A model generated the notes under the pieces. The model saw only the letters and a program-made list of their open reading frames with translations. It was not told the origin of the DNA and made no database searches. A program made the position numbers and the translations under genes. DNA of 19,372 nt, from NCBI GenBank assembly GCA_945869505.1, contig CAMBOZ010000018.1:1-19372 (forward strand), written 5' to 3'. Source of the DNA: Bifidobacterium breve (lineage in GTDB: Bacteria > Actinomycetota > Actinomycetes > Nanopelagicales > Nanopelagicaceae). Each line of letters starts with the position of its first letter. Position 1 is the first letter of the stretch. Below are positions 8,508 to 15,996 of the stretch, piece by piece.

Positions 8508-9737
8508 GTGGTTTTCTCTGCGTTAAAGAACAGCAACTATCGAAAGTTTTATATTGCCACCTTAATTTCCACTTTCGGAACCTTTACGCAGCGAGTTGCC
8601 CAAGATTGGTTAACCCTTGACCTAACTTCGAGTGCGAAGAGTTTGGGTTTGGTTGTTGCGGCGCAATTTCTGCCTGGAATTGTCTTTGCGATTTATGGAG
8701 GCGTCCTTGCTGATCGCTATGATCAAAAACGAATCCTCTTTTGGCTCAATTTTGCCGGTTTTCTAATTGCGACATCAACTGGAATCCTTGTAGCGACTGG
8801 TCACATCACTTTCCATCTTCTTTTATTCTCAGCGCTTTTGCTCGGAATCTTCACTGGTCTTGATGGCCCCGTTCGACAGAGTTACTACGTGCTTCTTGTT
8901 GGCGATAAAGATTTGCCGAATGCGCTTAGTTGGAATCAAATAAACCTAAATATCGGACGACTCGTTGGCCCTATTACTGCAGGGCTACTAATTGAACATT
9001 TCGGGACTAGCCCCGGATTTTTAATTAATGGCAGCTCTTATTTAATTGCTGTGCTTTTATTAACGACAATCAATGCTGCTCTCTATTTTCCTGCGCACGA
9101 ACTGGAAGAATCGGAGAACAAAGTTACCTTTTTTGATTCACTCAGATATTTAAGAGAAAACCGCACAGTTCTGGTCCCAATTGCAGTCGTCTGCGCCATT
9201 GCAATGGTGGGTCAAGATATGCAAATGACCTCAACTTTGATGGCAAGAACGGTTTTTGACGTCAGTCCAACATCCTTCGGACTTTTAGTCTCAACTCTTG
9301 CACTCGGCGCTATCGCTGGATCACTCGCGGTTGCGCGCACCAGCGCGGAAATTGATATCGCATTCTTGGCCCGTAATGCTTCATATATGGGTGCCACTTG
9401 GCTCCTGGTTGCATCAGCACCGAACTATTTCACTTACGGTTTGACGCTTTTCTTCGCGGGCTACTTCGCGATGGGCGTAAATATCTCCGGAAACATGTCG
9501 ATCCGAAAATTTGCGGATCCCAGACATTATGGTCGGATCTGGGGAATTTATATCTCGCTATGGGTCGGTGCGCTGGCCGTTGGAGGCCCTCTGCTGGGCT
9601 GGATAAGTGAGACATTCTCAGTTAGAAGTTCGATTTACTTTGGAGCAATTACAACTTTAATAATTGCATTGATTCTGCAAATTTATGTTAAGCGCACTTC
9701 TCCTAACGCGGCGAAAGTTTCTCTCTCAAGTGAGTAA
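8508..9737 (+). CDS. MFS transporter (MFS_3/EntS-like)
   Basis: 409 residues with about twelve membrane helices. The N-terminus NYRKFYIATLISTFGTFTQ is typical of the MFS_3 (PF05977) group. Motif A between helices 2 and 3 reads GGVLADRYDQKRIL (about residues 64-77). Members are proton-linked exporters or uptake systems for small molecules in the cytoplasmic membrane. The start is GTG 8508, four bases after the SDR stop and with only a weak purine-rich lead, so translation is probably coupled. The last 35 bases overlap the end of the convergent isomerase gene. Direction of transport cannot be read from the sequence. Confidence 0.85.
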   Translation: MVFSALKNSNYRKFYIATLISTFGTFTQRVAQDWLTLDLTSSAKSLGLVVAAQFLPGIVFAIYGGVLADRYDQKRILFWLNFAGFLIATSTGILVATGHITFHLLLFSALLLGIFTGLDGPVRQSYYVLLVGDKDLPNALSWNQINLNIGRLVGPITAGLLIEHFGTSPGFLINGSSYLIAVLLLTTINAALYFPAHELEESENKVTFFDSLRYLRENRTVLVPIAVVCAIAMVGQDMQMTSTLMARTVFDVSPTSFGLLVSTLALGAIAGSLAVARTSAEIDIAFLARNASYMGATWLLVASAPNYFTYGLTLFFAGYFAMGVNISGNMSIRKFADPRHYGRIWGIYISLWVGALAVGGPLLGWISETFSVRSSIYFGAITTLIIALILQIYVKRTSPNAAKVSLSSE

Positions 9738-10569
9738 TCGCTTGCTCTGCAACGCCTATCTCATTTAATCCTGCACCCAAGTTAGAAAGTTCTATCGCAA
9801 TAGGACCATCAAAGCCCCGTGCGATAAGGCGATTAACTCTTTTGGCAATGTCAATCTTTCCGGTTCCAAAATTAACGGTTGGCCACCACCCAATTGGAGC
9901 ACCTTGTACGTTATCTGGCATTTGGTCAATCTCTTTTGCTTGGATCATAAAAACTCTTGAAGTATCAATACTTTCCATTAATTGACTTATGTCATCACCA
10001 ACGCGATAGGAGTTGCCGAGATCTAGGCAGAGGCCAAGATATTGATCATCGATTCCGTTGATCATTTCCAGCAAAACAGGAACGTTAAAGTCGGCGTGAT
10101 TTTCAACTGAGAGGCGCACACCTAATTGGCGAGCGCGCTTAACCAACACCTCTAAATGTTCGCCTATGCGTTCCATTCGAATTTGAGGTGCTTCATCGAA
10201 GTTGAAGTGATTACCAAATACGATGCGCATTTGTTCTAATTCAAAGTCGGCTGATCGCTCTAGCCATTCAGTTGCGCTCTTAAATGCTTCTAACTTCTTG
10301 CCGCCATCGAAGCCATTTGGGTGTCCCCAAGTAAAGGCAAGGTAATTCTCTTTTTCGCTGAGCCAGCCCTTTATTTCGGCTTGAGTCTGGCTATCGCTTA
10401 AATCTAAATACGCGGTCTGAAGCGTGATCAGATCAAGATCGTGCTCGCGTGCAAAGTCGATAAAATCTTTAGTTTGCCATTGCGTTTCTGCCGGCACTTC
10501 CCACTTTGAATTCTCACCAAAGAAGCGATGGAAAGAGAAACTATCTATACCAAATCTGACACCACTCAT
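9703..10569 (-). CDS. Sugar phosphate isomerase/epimerase-like TIM barrel (AP endonuclease 2 family)
   Basis: 288 residues with the xylose-isomerase-like TIM-barrel pattern (PF01261), as in IolI/IolE and keto-sugar epimerases. Metal ligands expected in the family are Glu, Asp, His and Glu. Here Glu156 in VENH, Asp183 in CLDLGN and Glu250 in IAIELS are visible, while the third position in IQAKE appears to be Gln200 rather than His. The N-terminal GIDSFSFHRFFG is also typical. The ATG at 10569 overlaps the stop of the upstream KduD-like gene as ATGA, so the two form a coupled operon. It probably isomerises or epimerises a keto-sugar made by its partner dehydrogenase (inference). The 3' end overlaps the MFS gene by 35 bases. 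Confidence 0.8.
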   Translation of the reverse strand: MSGVRFGIDSFSFHRFFGENSKWEVPAETQWQTKDFIDFAREHDLDLITLQTAYLDLSDSQTQAEIKGWLSEKENYLAFTWGHPNGFDGGKKLEAFKSATEWLERSADFELEQMRIVFGNHFNFDEAPQIRMERIGEHLEVLVKRARQLGVRLSVENHADFNVPVLLEMINGIDDQYLGLCLDLGNSYRVGDDISQLMESIDTSRVFMIQAKEIDQMPDNVQGAPIGWWPTVNFGTGKIDIAKRVNRLIARGFDGPIAIELSNLGAGLNEIGVAEQAITHLREKLSPR

Positions 10570-11333
10570 CTAGATAACCATCCGCCATCGACCGGCAGGA
10601 TTACGCCATGCATATAGTCAGATGCTTCGGATGCAAGAAATAGGGTTGGTCCGACCATATCTTCAGGTACTCCCCAGCGCCCAGATGTGAGGCGGCTCAG
10701 AATCTGATCATTGCGAATCGGATCAGTCCAGATATGTTTATTGAGTTTGGTCTTGATATATCCCGGAGCAATGGCATTTACATTGACCCCAGATTTAGCC
10801 CATTCGTTTGAAAGCGCTTTTGTCATCTGGCCCACGCCGCCTTTAGCTGCCGCATAAGTCGATGCGTTTAACCCGCCCTGGAAAGTGAGCATTGATGCAA
10901 AGGTAATTATCTTGCCGCTGCCGCGTTCGATCATTTCGCCCGCAGCCGCTTTAGCTAATTGGAAGTAAGAAGAGAGGTTTATTTGGATCTGCTCCATCCA
11001 AACTTCATCACTTGTATCAACTGCCGGACCGGGCTTAACGCCACCGTGGGCAATTACCAATACATCAATTCCACCGAGAGCGGTTCTGGCCTTTTCTATA
11101 AAAGCCCCACACTGTTTTGGGTCGGCGAAATCTGCAAGGACGTAATGCAGTTTTGTGGTGGGCGAGTTATTTGCAGTTAGGAATTCTTTGAGCGACTCAA
11201 ATTGGGAAGCCTCTCTTGCTGAAACAAGGACTTCTGATCCAGCATCAATAAATCCTTTTACCAGTGCGCTTCCGATGCCACCTGCACCGCCAGTGATTAC
11301 TACACGGTTTCCCTTAATTTTGAAGGAACTCAT
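10566..11333 (-). CDS. KduD-like SDR (2-dehydro-3-deoxy-D-gluconate 5-dehydrogenase-type)
   Basis: 255 residues of classical SDR. TGGAGGIG (14-21) binds the cofactor; Asn119, Ser147, Tyr160 and Lys164 form the catalytic set, with the standard 13-residue Ser-Tyr gap. The segments ASMLTFQGG, NEWAKSGVNVNAIAPGYIKT, GRWGVPEDMVGP and ASDYMHG...VDGGWL closely follow the KduD/gluconate 5-dehydrogenase group, which oxidises sugar acids and related polyols with NAD(+). It starts at ATG 11333 with a weak GAGAG ribosome site and is first in a two-gene minus-strand operon with the TIM-barrel isomerase. No pectin lyase, KduI or KdgK neighbour is seen, so the substrate may differ from that of true KduD. Confidence 0.87.
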   Translation of the reverse strand: MSSFKIKGNRVVITGGAGGIGSALVKGFIDAGSEVLVSAREASQFESLKEFLTANNSPTTKLHYVLADFADPKQCGAFIEKARTALGGIDVLVIAHGGVKPGPAVDTSDEVWMEQIQINLSSYFQLAKAAAGEMIERGSGKIITFASMLTFQGGLNASTYAAAKGGVGQMTKALSNEWAKSGVNVNAIAPGYIKTKLNKHIWTDPIRNDQILSRLTSGRWGVPEDMVGPTLFLASEASDYMHGVILPVDGGWLSR

Positions 11334-11372
11334 TAGCGCTCTCGCAATCTTATTTTCTTAGTCAATTTGTCG

Positions 11373-11401
11373 TTGATTTTAATACGTTATCTTCCTATTC
11401 T
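11373..11401 (+). promoter_or_regulatory. Candidate sigma-70-type promoter for the SDR/ceramidase-fold unit
   Basis: TTGATT (11373-11378), 17 bases, then TATTCT (11396-11401). The predicted start of transcription is about 40 bases before the SDR ATG at 11450. It lies in the 116-base divergent gap between two SDR genes. Base matches are fair and spacing is ideal. Confidence 0.45.
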
Positions 11402-11449
11402 TCTTTCATTAGGTCAAGGAAATCTAGATGAGAATTGAGAAATAGATAG

Positions 11450-12220
11450 ATGGCAATTTCTTGGGATAGTCGCAGCGGATTAGTTGGTAATTGCGTTGTT
11501 GTCACCGGAGCAGCCGGCGGTATTGGTGCACCGATTGCGCGCGGATTTGCAGAGGCGGGAGCAAAAGTACTTCTTGTAGATCGTCCTGGACCGGCACTCG
11601 AGGAAGTTCACGCAACACTTACTGGGGATGGACATAAAACATTTGCAGCAGATGTATCAAAGATTGCTGATCATCACTTGATTTTTGAAGCAGCCGAAGC
11701 GATTGCGCCATTTGTTGCCATGGTGCACTGCGCTGCAGTCTTGCGTCGCCGCGCAACAGTTGATGAGGTCACTGAAGAAGATTGGGATTTGCAGATCGAT
11801 GTAAATCTAAAATCAACTTTCTTTCTCAATAGAACCGCGCGCGATGCTTTTCGTTCCAAGGGCCGAAAGGGTTCGATCGTTAACTTCTCATCACAAGGTT
11901 GGTGGAGCGGTGGTTTCGGTGGCTCAGTTGTTTACGCCGCAAGTAAAGGTGGCGTAGTTTCAATGACCAAAGGCTTGGCGCGTTCATTTGCAAAAGATGG
12001 CGTGCGCGTTAACTCTCTTTCACCTGGCGGAGTTGATACGCCGATGATGTGGAGTGATACCAGCCAAGAGGCTATGGCTAAGTTTGTGGAGATGATCCCA
12101 ATGGGTCGCTTGGCTGATCCAAATGAAATGGTGGGCGGTGCAATATTTCTCGCCTCGGATGCTTCTAGCTATATGACCGGAACTGTTTTAAACATATCCG
12201 GCGGACAGTTGATGTATTAA
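11450..12220 (+). CDS. Short-chain dehydrogenase/reductase (SDR), classical type
   Basis: 256 residues. TGAAGGIG (19-26) is the cofactor loop and Asp44 in LLVDR suggests NAD(H). IDVNL contains Asn119; NFSSQG (Ser148) and YAASK (Tyr162, Lys166) make the active site, with a one-residue longer Ser-Tyr loop that it shares with the SDR at 7709. SPGGVDTP and the C-terminal TGTVLNISGG are standard. The ATG at 11450 has only a weak purine lead. A 54-base gap separates it from the fourth ceramidase-fold gene, so the two are probably co-transcribed. Likely role: oxidation of a hydroxyl on the compound processed by that hydrolase (inference). Confidence 0.86.
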   Translation: MAISWDSRSGLVGNCVVVTGAAGGIGAPIARGFAEAGAKVLLVDRPGPALEEVHATLTGDGHKTFAADVSKIADHHLIFEAAEAIAPFVAMVHCAAVLRRRATVDEVTEEDWDLQIDVNLKSTFFLNRTARDAFRSKGRKGSIVNFSSQGWWSGGFGGSVVYAASKGGVVSMTKGLARSFAKDGVRVNSLSPGGVDTPMMWSDTSQEAMAKFVEMIPMGRLADPNEMVGGAIFLASDASSYMTGTVLNISGGQLMY

Positions 12221-12274
12221 GAAAAGTAAAGACCTACCCAAGTAAGCCGATGATCTAGAGATTGCGAGATTGAT

Positions 12275-13735
12275 ATGACTACCGCCCCAATGGATAGCAA
12301 AGCCCTTGATGAAACGCCATCTACATTTTCAGATCCAAATCTGATAGATCAACCGCACGAAGCGCGCGCAGTCATCGGTGTTTCCAGACGAGATATAACT
12401 CCTCCATTTGGAATTTACGGACCGGTTTGGGGATTTTCAACTCACGATGGAAGCTCGCGCGGTACTCACAAACCGATCTATGCAACCGCTCTAGCAATCA
12501 CTGCTCAACCTGGTGGCAAACCAACAGTTATCGTCGCACTTGACCTTGGTACAAGTGGTGACTTAACCGGTATGGAGGATGAATGGATCAGAGAAAGTGT
12601 TGTTAAAGATTTAGGTATTCCAATTTCAAATCTGATGCTCGCCTCTTCTCATACTCACGGCGCACCTTGGCCATACCGCAGTCGTGCCGATTTTCCGGGT
12701 GGAGATTTAATTGAAGGTTATTTGGAGTTAATGAAAGGCGCGATTCTAGAAGCATCTCGCGAAGCGATCGAGACTGCCGAAGATTGCATCATTACCTTTA
12801 AAGATGGTCGCTGTGATCTGGCAAAGAATCGAAACTTGGCAGACCCAGCAAATCCAACACGTTACTTAACTGGCTACAACCCAAGTAACAAGTCAATTAC
12901 CGATGACACTGTGATGGTCGGACGAGTTACTCGAGTTAGCGATAACTCAATTAAGGCAACTGTTGTTAACTATGCCTGCCACCCAACCACTCTGGGCGGC
13001 GATAATCGTCTCGTTTCACCTGACTTTATTGGGGGTATGCGCGATGTTATGGAAGCAAATACCGATGGTGCGATCTGTGTCTTCTTGCAAGGTGCTTCTG
13101 GAGATTTAGCACCCGCATATCAATATGTTGCAGATACATCAGTTGCTGATCGTTACGGACATCAACTCGGACATGCCGCATATTCGACATTGCTTGGTAT
13201 GTATCCGGCTGGACATCGCCTGGAATATGTAAAGCCAATTGAATCTGGTGCACCTCTTGCTTATTGGGAACCTCGTCCATATGCAATTTCGAAAGAGAGC
13301 GCAATTGATTTCGAGACCGTGGGACTTCCTTCAAAGGATTGGCCAGGGGTTGAAGAACTTGATAAACAACTCGCTGCCGAGGAAGACTTTAGAATTAGAG
13401 AACGTTTACTTCGTAAGAAGACAATTGCTAACTTCACTCAAGGAAAGGGCGCAATCCCAACTCAAGTATTTGCTTGGCGCTTTGGCAATCTAATCTTTGT
13501 TGGCATTTCTTGCGAAATCGATGTGGCCTGGCAACAAGAAGTAAGAGCGGCATTTCCGGGCTATGGGGTTGTTGCGATTACAGATGTTAACTATTCAGCA
13601 ATTGGTTACATTGTTCGTGAAGAGTTGTGCGATCACAATCTTTACCAAGCCTGGCAGCCGCCATATGGAAAAGGTTCCTTTACTTCGATCGTGGAGAACT
13701 GCGTGCGCCTAATGAAGAAAACACTTAAAGGCTAA
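12275..13735 (+). CDS. Neutral/alkaline ceramidase-fold hydrolase, paralogue 4 (Ser to Ala)
   Basis: 486 residues, the most diverged of the four paralogues and the only one set apart, behind an SDR gene. The metal and catalytic pattern is kept: SHTH (His126, His128), Arg186 in AKNRNL, His236 in ACHPTT, Glu414 in SCEIDVAW, Tyr445 and Tyr457 (12 apart). The nucleophile motif is GDLAP with Ala279. The PGEAY segment of the others is replaced by SCEIDVAW, and the KHPVWIW segment before it by TQVFAW. There is no signal peptide; the first 30 or so residues are polar and poorly conserved. The ATG at 12275 lacks a strong ribosome site; ATG at codon 6 is a weaker alternative. Family secure, reaction unknown. 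A distinct substrate from paralogues 1-3 is likely. Confidence 0.83.
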   Translation: MTTAPMDSKALDETPSTFSDPNLIDQPHEARAVIGVSRRDITPPFGIYGPVWGFSTHDGSSRGTHKPIYATALAITAQPGGKPTVIVALDLGTSGDLTGMEDEWIRESVVKDLGIPISNLMLASSHTHGAPWPYRSRADFPGGDLIEGYLELMKGAILEASREAIETAEDCIITFKDGRCDLAKNRNLADPANPTRYLTGYNPSNKSITDDTVMVGRVTRVSDNSIKATVVNYACHPTTLGGDNRLVSPDFIGGMRDVMEANTDGAICVFLQGASGDLAPAYQYVADTSVADRYGHQLGHAAYSTLLGMYPAGHRLEYVKPIESGAPLAYWEPRPYAISKESAIDFETVGLPSKDWPGVEELDKQLAAEEDFRIRERLLRKKTIANFTQGKGAIPTQVFAWRFGNLIFVGISCEIDVAWQQEVRAAFPGYGVVAITDVNYSAIGYIVREELCDHNLYQAWQPPYGKGSFTSIVENCVRLMKKTLKG

Positions 13736-13746
13736 AGCTATTTAGC
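13731..13746. terminator. Small stem-loop between convergent genes (possible bidirectional terminator)
   Basis: GCTAAA-GCTA-TTTAGC forms a 6-base stem with a 4-base loop spanning both stop codons of the convergent genes that end at 13735 and 13742. There is no clear T-run on either side and the stem is weak. Position is the main argument. Confidence 0.25.
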
Positions 13747-14872
13747 TCTGATCTTTATGTGGGGCAGGGTTTCTAATTCCAGGACGCTTGCCGTCAATAC
13801 GAAATGGCAAACCTGGAATCTTCTTCACCTTTGAAGTTGGATCAGGATAGTCAACGAGAATATCTAGCGCTGCCGCTTGCGGATCGTTTAATAGATCTTC
13901 GGGAAGCGCTAAATGATCAGCCGGCACGCCACTTGCTGCCAAGAGTTCTACCCATTGTTTAGATCCTTTTTCGACAAGAACGCGCTCAATTTCTGCCTCT
14001 AATTCAGCGTTGTTCTTTACGCGATCCACATTTTCTTTAAATTTCACATTTTCAATTAAGTCTTCGCGATTTAAAACCGCGCAGAGTCGGGCAAAGATCA
14101 CATTGTTTCCAACACCGATCATAATTTCGCCATCGCTGGTTTTAAATAACCCATAAGGCGCAAAGGCGGGATGACCGCTTCCGGAGCGAATGGAGGGAGC
14201 GTTCGTTACTTGAAAAGCAGATAGGTGATAGCTAACCCAAGAGACTCCTGTTTCATAAAGTGAAGTCTCAATAACACTTCCAATTCCAGTTTTTTCTCGC
14301 TTAATTAGCGCGGCTAAAATTCCAAGTGCGAGCCAAGTTCCGCCGCCGACATCTAGAACAGATATTCCAGTTCTAACTGGTTCTCCACTTCGTTCTCCGG
14401 TTACTTGCATAATTCCAGTTCTTGCCTGCACGGTTGCGTCGTAGCCAGGAAAATGTCTAGATGGCCCTTCGGATCCATAAGAAGAAAGATTGCCGAGAAT
14501 CAGCCCAGGTCGTTTTGCCATTAACTCATCTGGTGTGAGGTGATACTCCGCCAATTTCTCAGGCAGAAAGTTGGTCAATAAAACATCGGCGGAATCCAGC
14601 AAATTATCCAGGAACAATCGTCCTGATTCAGTTTTTAAATCTATTGTGACCGCTGACTTATTTCGATTTACTACATGAAAGTATGCTGAACGATCACCTT
14701 CAACTGGAGACATAGTTCTTGCGGCATCGGCGGCTGGAGTTTCAATTTTTATAACTCGCGCACCAAGATCTCCAAGAATCGCCCCGCCAAATGGGCCAGC
14801 GATATTCGATGTTGCATCAAGAACGGTGATCCCTGCCAGAGGTAAATCTGAAGGCATCTGATCTTTGCTCAC
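13742..14872 (-). CDS. Family III CoA-transferase (CaiB/BaiF type)
   Basis: 376 residues matching formyl-CoA transferase-like enzymes, which move CoA from a donor thioester to a carboxylic acid through an enzyme-aspartyl anhydride. The N-terminal LAGITVLDATSNIAGPFGG and LGDLGARVIKIE are family hallmarks. FPGYDATVQARTGIM places the catalytic aspartate at Asp145, and GHPAFAPYGLFKTSDG is the later conserved block. Length is normal for the family, which usually works as an interlocked dimer. The start is GTG 14872; ATG five codons in is an alternative, and neither has a strong ribosome site. It diverges from the E1 operon and converges on paralogue 4. It probably activates or recycles an acid product of the island (inference). 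Confidence 0.9.
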   Translation of the reverse strand: MSKDQMPSDLPLAGITVLDATSNIAGPFGGAILGDLGARVIKIETPAADAARTMSPVEGDRSAYFHVVNRNKSAVTIDLKTESGRLFLDNLLDSADVLLTNFLPEKLAEYHLTPDELMAKRPGLILGNLSSYGSEGPSRHFPGYDATVQARTGIMQVTGERSGEPVRTGISVLDVGGGTWLALGILAALIKREKTGIGSVIETSLYETGVSWVSYHLSAFQVTNAPSIRSGSGHPAFAPYGLFKTSDGEIMIGVGNNVIFARLCAVLNREDLIENVKFKENVDRVKNNAELEAEIERVLVEKGSKQWVELLAASGVPADHLALPEDLLNDPQAAALDILVDYPDPTSKVKKIPGLPFRIDGKRPGIRNPAPHKDQS

Positions 14873-14913
14873 TGATTACTCGCTCTCGCATATTGAAATA
14901 ACATCTATAAGCG

Positions 14914-14942
14914 TTGACTTGCGACTGATACGCCCATACTAT
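14914..14942 (+). promoter_or_regulatory. Strong candidate sigma-70-type promoter for the E1/lipoyl operon
   Basis: TTGACT (14914-14919), exactly 17 bases, then TACTAT (14937-14942). The predicted start near 14949 gives a leader of roughly 40 bases before the ATG at 14991. This is the best promoter match in the window. Confidence 0.6.
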
Positions 14943-14990
14943 AGCAATCGTTTCCAGTAGCGATTTCTAGTGATTTTTGAGGGAGGCGCA

Positions 14991-15995
14991 ATGCCAGCAA
15001 TGCGCGTAAGACAAGCAATTGCAACAGCCATCGCTGATGAGATGCGCACCGATCCAACGGTGATCGTCTTCGGCGAAGATATTGCAGCAGCTGAAGGACC
15101 GTTCAAGACAACTGAAGGCCTCCTCGAAGAGTTTGGTCCTATTCGCGTGCGCGATACGCCAATTTCTGAAATGGCATTTACTGGCGCTGCCGTTGGCGCA
15201 GCAACAATGGGTTTGAAGCCAGTTATTGAAATTATGTTTATGGAATTTCTTGGCGTCGCACTAGATCAACTAGTTACTGAAGGCGCAAAGATGCGTTACT
15301 TAAGTAATGGAAAACTCTCTGTCCCAATGGTGGTTCGCGCATCTGTCGGTGGCGGACTTGGTTTCGGTGGTCAACATTCACAGACTCTTGAAAACTGGGT
15401 TGCTGCTACGCCAGGTCTAAAAGTTTTATCTCCAAGTGATGCACAGAGCGCCTACAGCTTGTTACGCGCTGCGATTCAAGATCCAGATCCAGTTATGTTC
15501 TTGGAGCCAAGAATTACTTACGCAGAACGTGGCGAGGTTGATACCAATCTCAAGATGGAGATCGGCAAAGCCAGAGTTGTAAAACTAGGTAAAGATCTCA
15601 CCATTGTCGCTCTTGGACAAATGACAAATATCGCACGCGAAGCTGCCGCAGCTAGCTCTTTGGATATTGAAGTTATCGATCTTTGCACGATTGTTCCTTG
15701 GGATAAGAAAACAGTATTTGAATCCGTAAAGAAGACTGGCCGCCTAGTTGTTGTTGAAGAGCAGCCAGAAAGCGGTGGTTGGGGATCTGAAATTGTTGCA
15801 GCTGTAAGCGCTCAGTTCTTCGGAGAACTCAAATCAGCACCAATTCGAATCACCTGCCCAAATGTTCCGGTTCCTTATAACGGTGGCCTGGAAGCGCGCT
15901 TCTTGCCAAATGCAACTGAAGTGAATTATCAGATTGATCAATTGATGGCCACAGGTAAAGCACCGCAACCGTGGTGGATTCGGGAGGGTTTCTAA
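14991..15995 (+). CDS. 2-oxoacid/acetoin dehydrogenase-type E1 component, beta subunit
   Basis: 334 residues. Together with the alpha subunit it forms a thiamine-diphosphate E1 that decarboxylates a 2-oxo acid, or cleaves acetoin, and acylates a lipoyl carrier. MPAMRVRQAIATAI and VIVFGEDI are the usual beta opening. DTPISEMAFTGAAVGAA carries Glu60, which activates the cofactor. GQHSQ and a C-terminal transketolase domain with GRLVVVEEQPESGGWGSE follow. I chose ATG 14991 (GGGAGG at 14981-14986) over the in-frame GTG at 14970 because MPAM fits family N-termini; ATG 15000 is possible. The beta gene comes before alpha, the reverse of most pyruvate and acetoin operons. One base separates it from the alpha gene. 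Confidence 0.93.
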   Translation: MPAMRVRQAIATAIADEMRTDPTVIVFGEDIAAAEGPFKTTEGLLEEFGPIRVRDTPISEMAFTGAAVGAATMGLKPVIEIMFMEFLGVALDQLVTEGAKMRYLSNGKLSVPMVVRASVGGGLGFGGQHSQTLENWVAATPGLKVLSPSDAQSAYSLLRAAIQDPDPVMFLEPRITYAERGEVDTNLKMEIGKARVVKLGKDLTIVALGQMTNIAREAAAASSLDIEVIDLCTIVPWDKKTVFESVKKTGRLVVVEEQPESGGWGSEIVAAVSAQFFGELKSAPIRITCPNVPVPYNGGLEARFLPNATEVNYQIDQLMATGKAPQPWWIREGF

Positions 15996-15996
15996 G

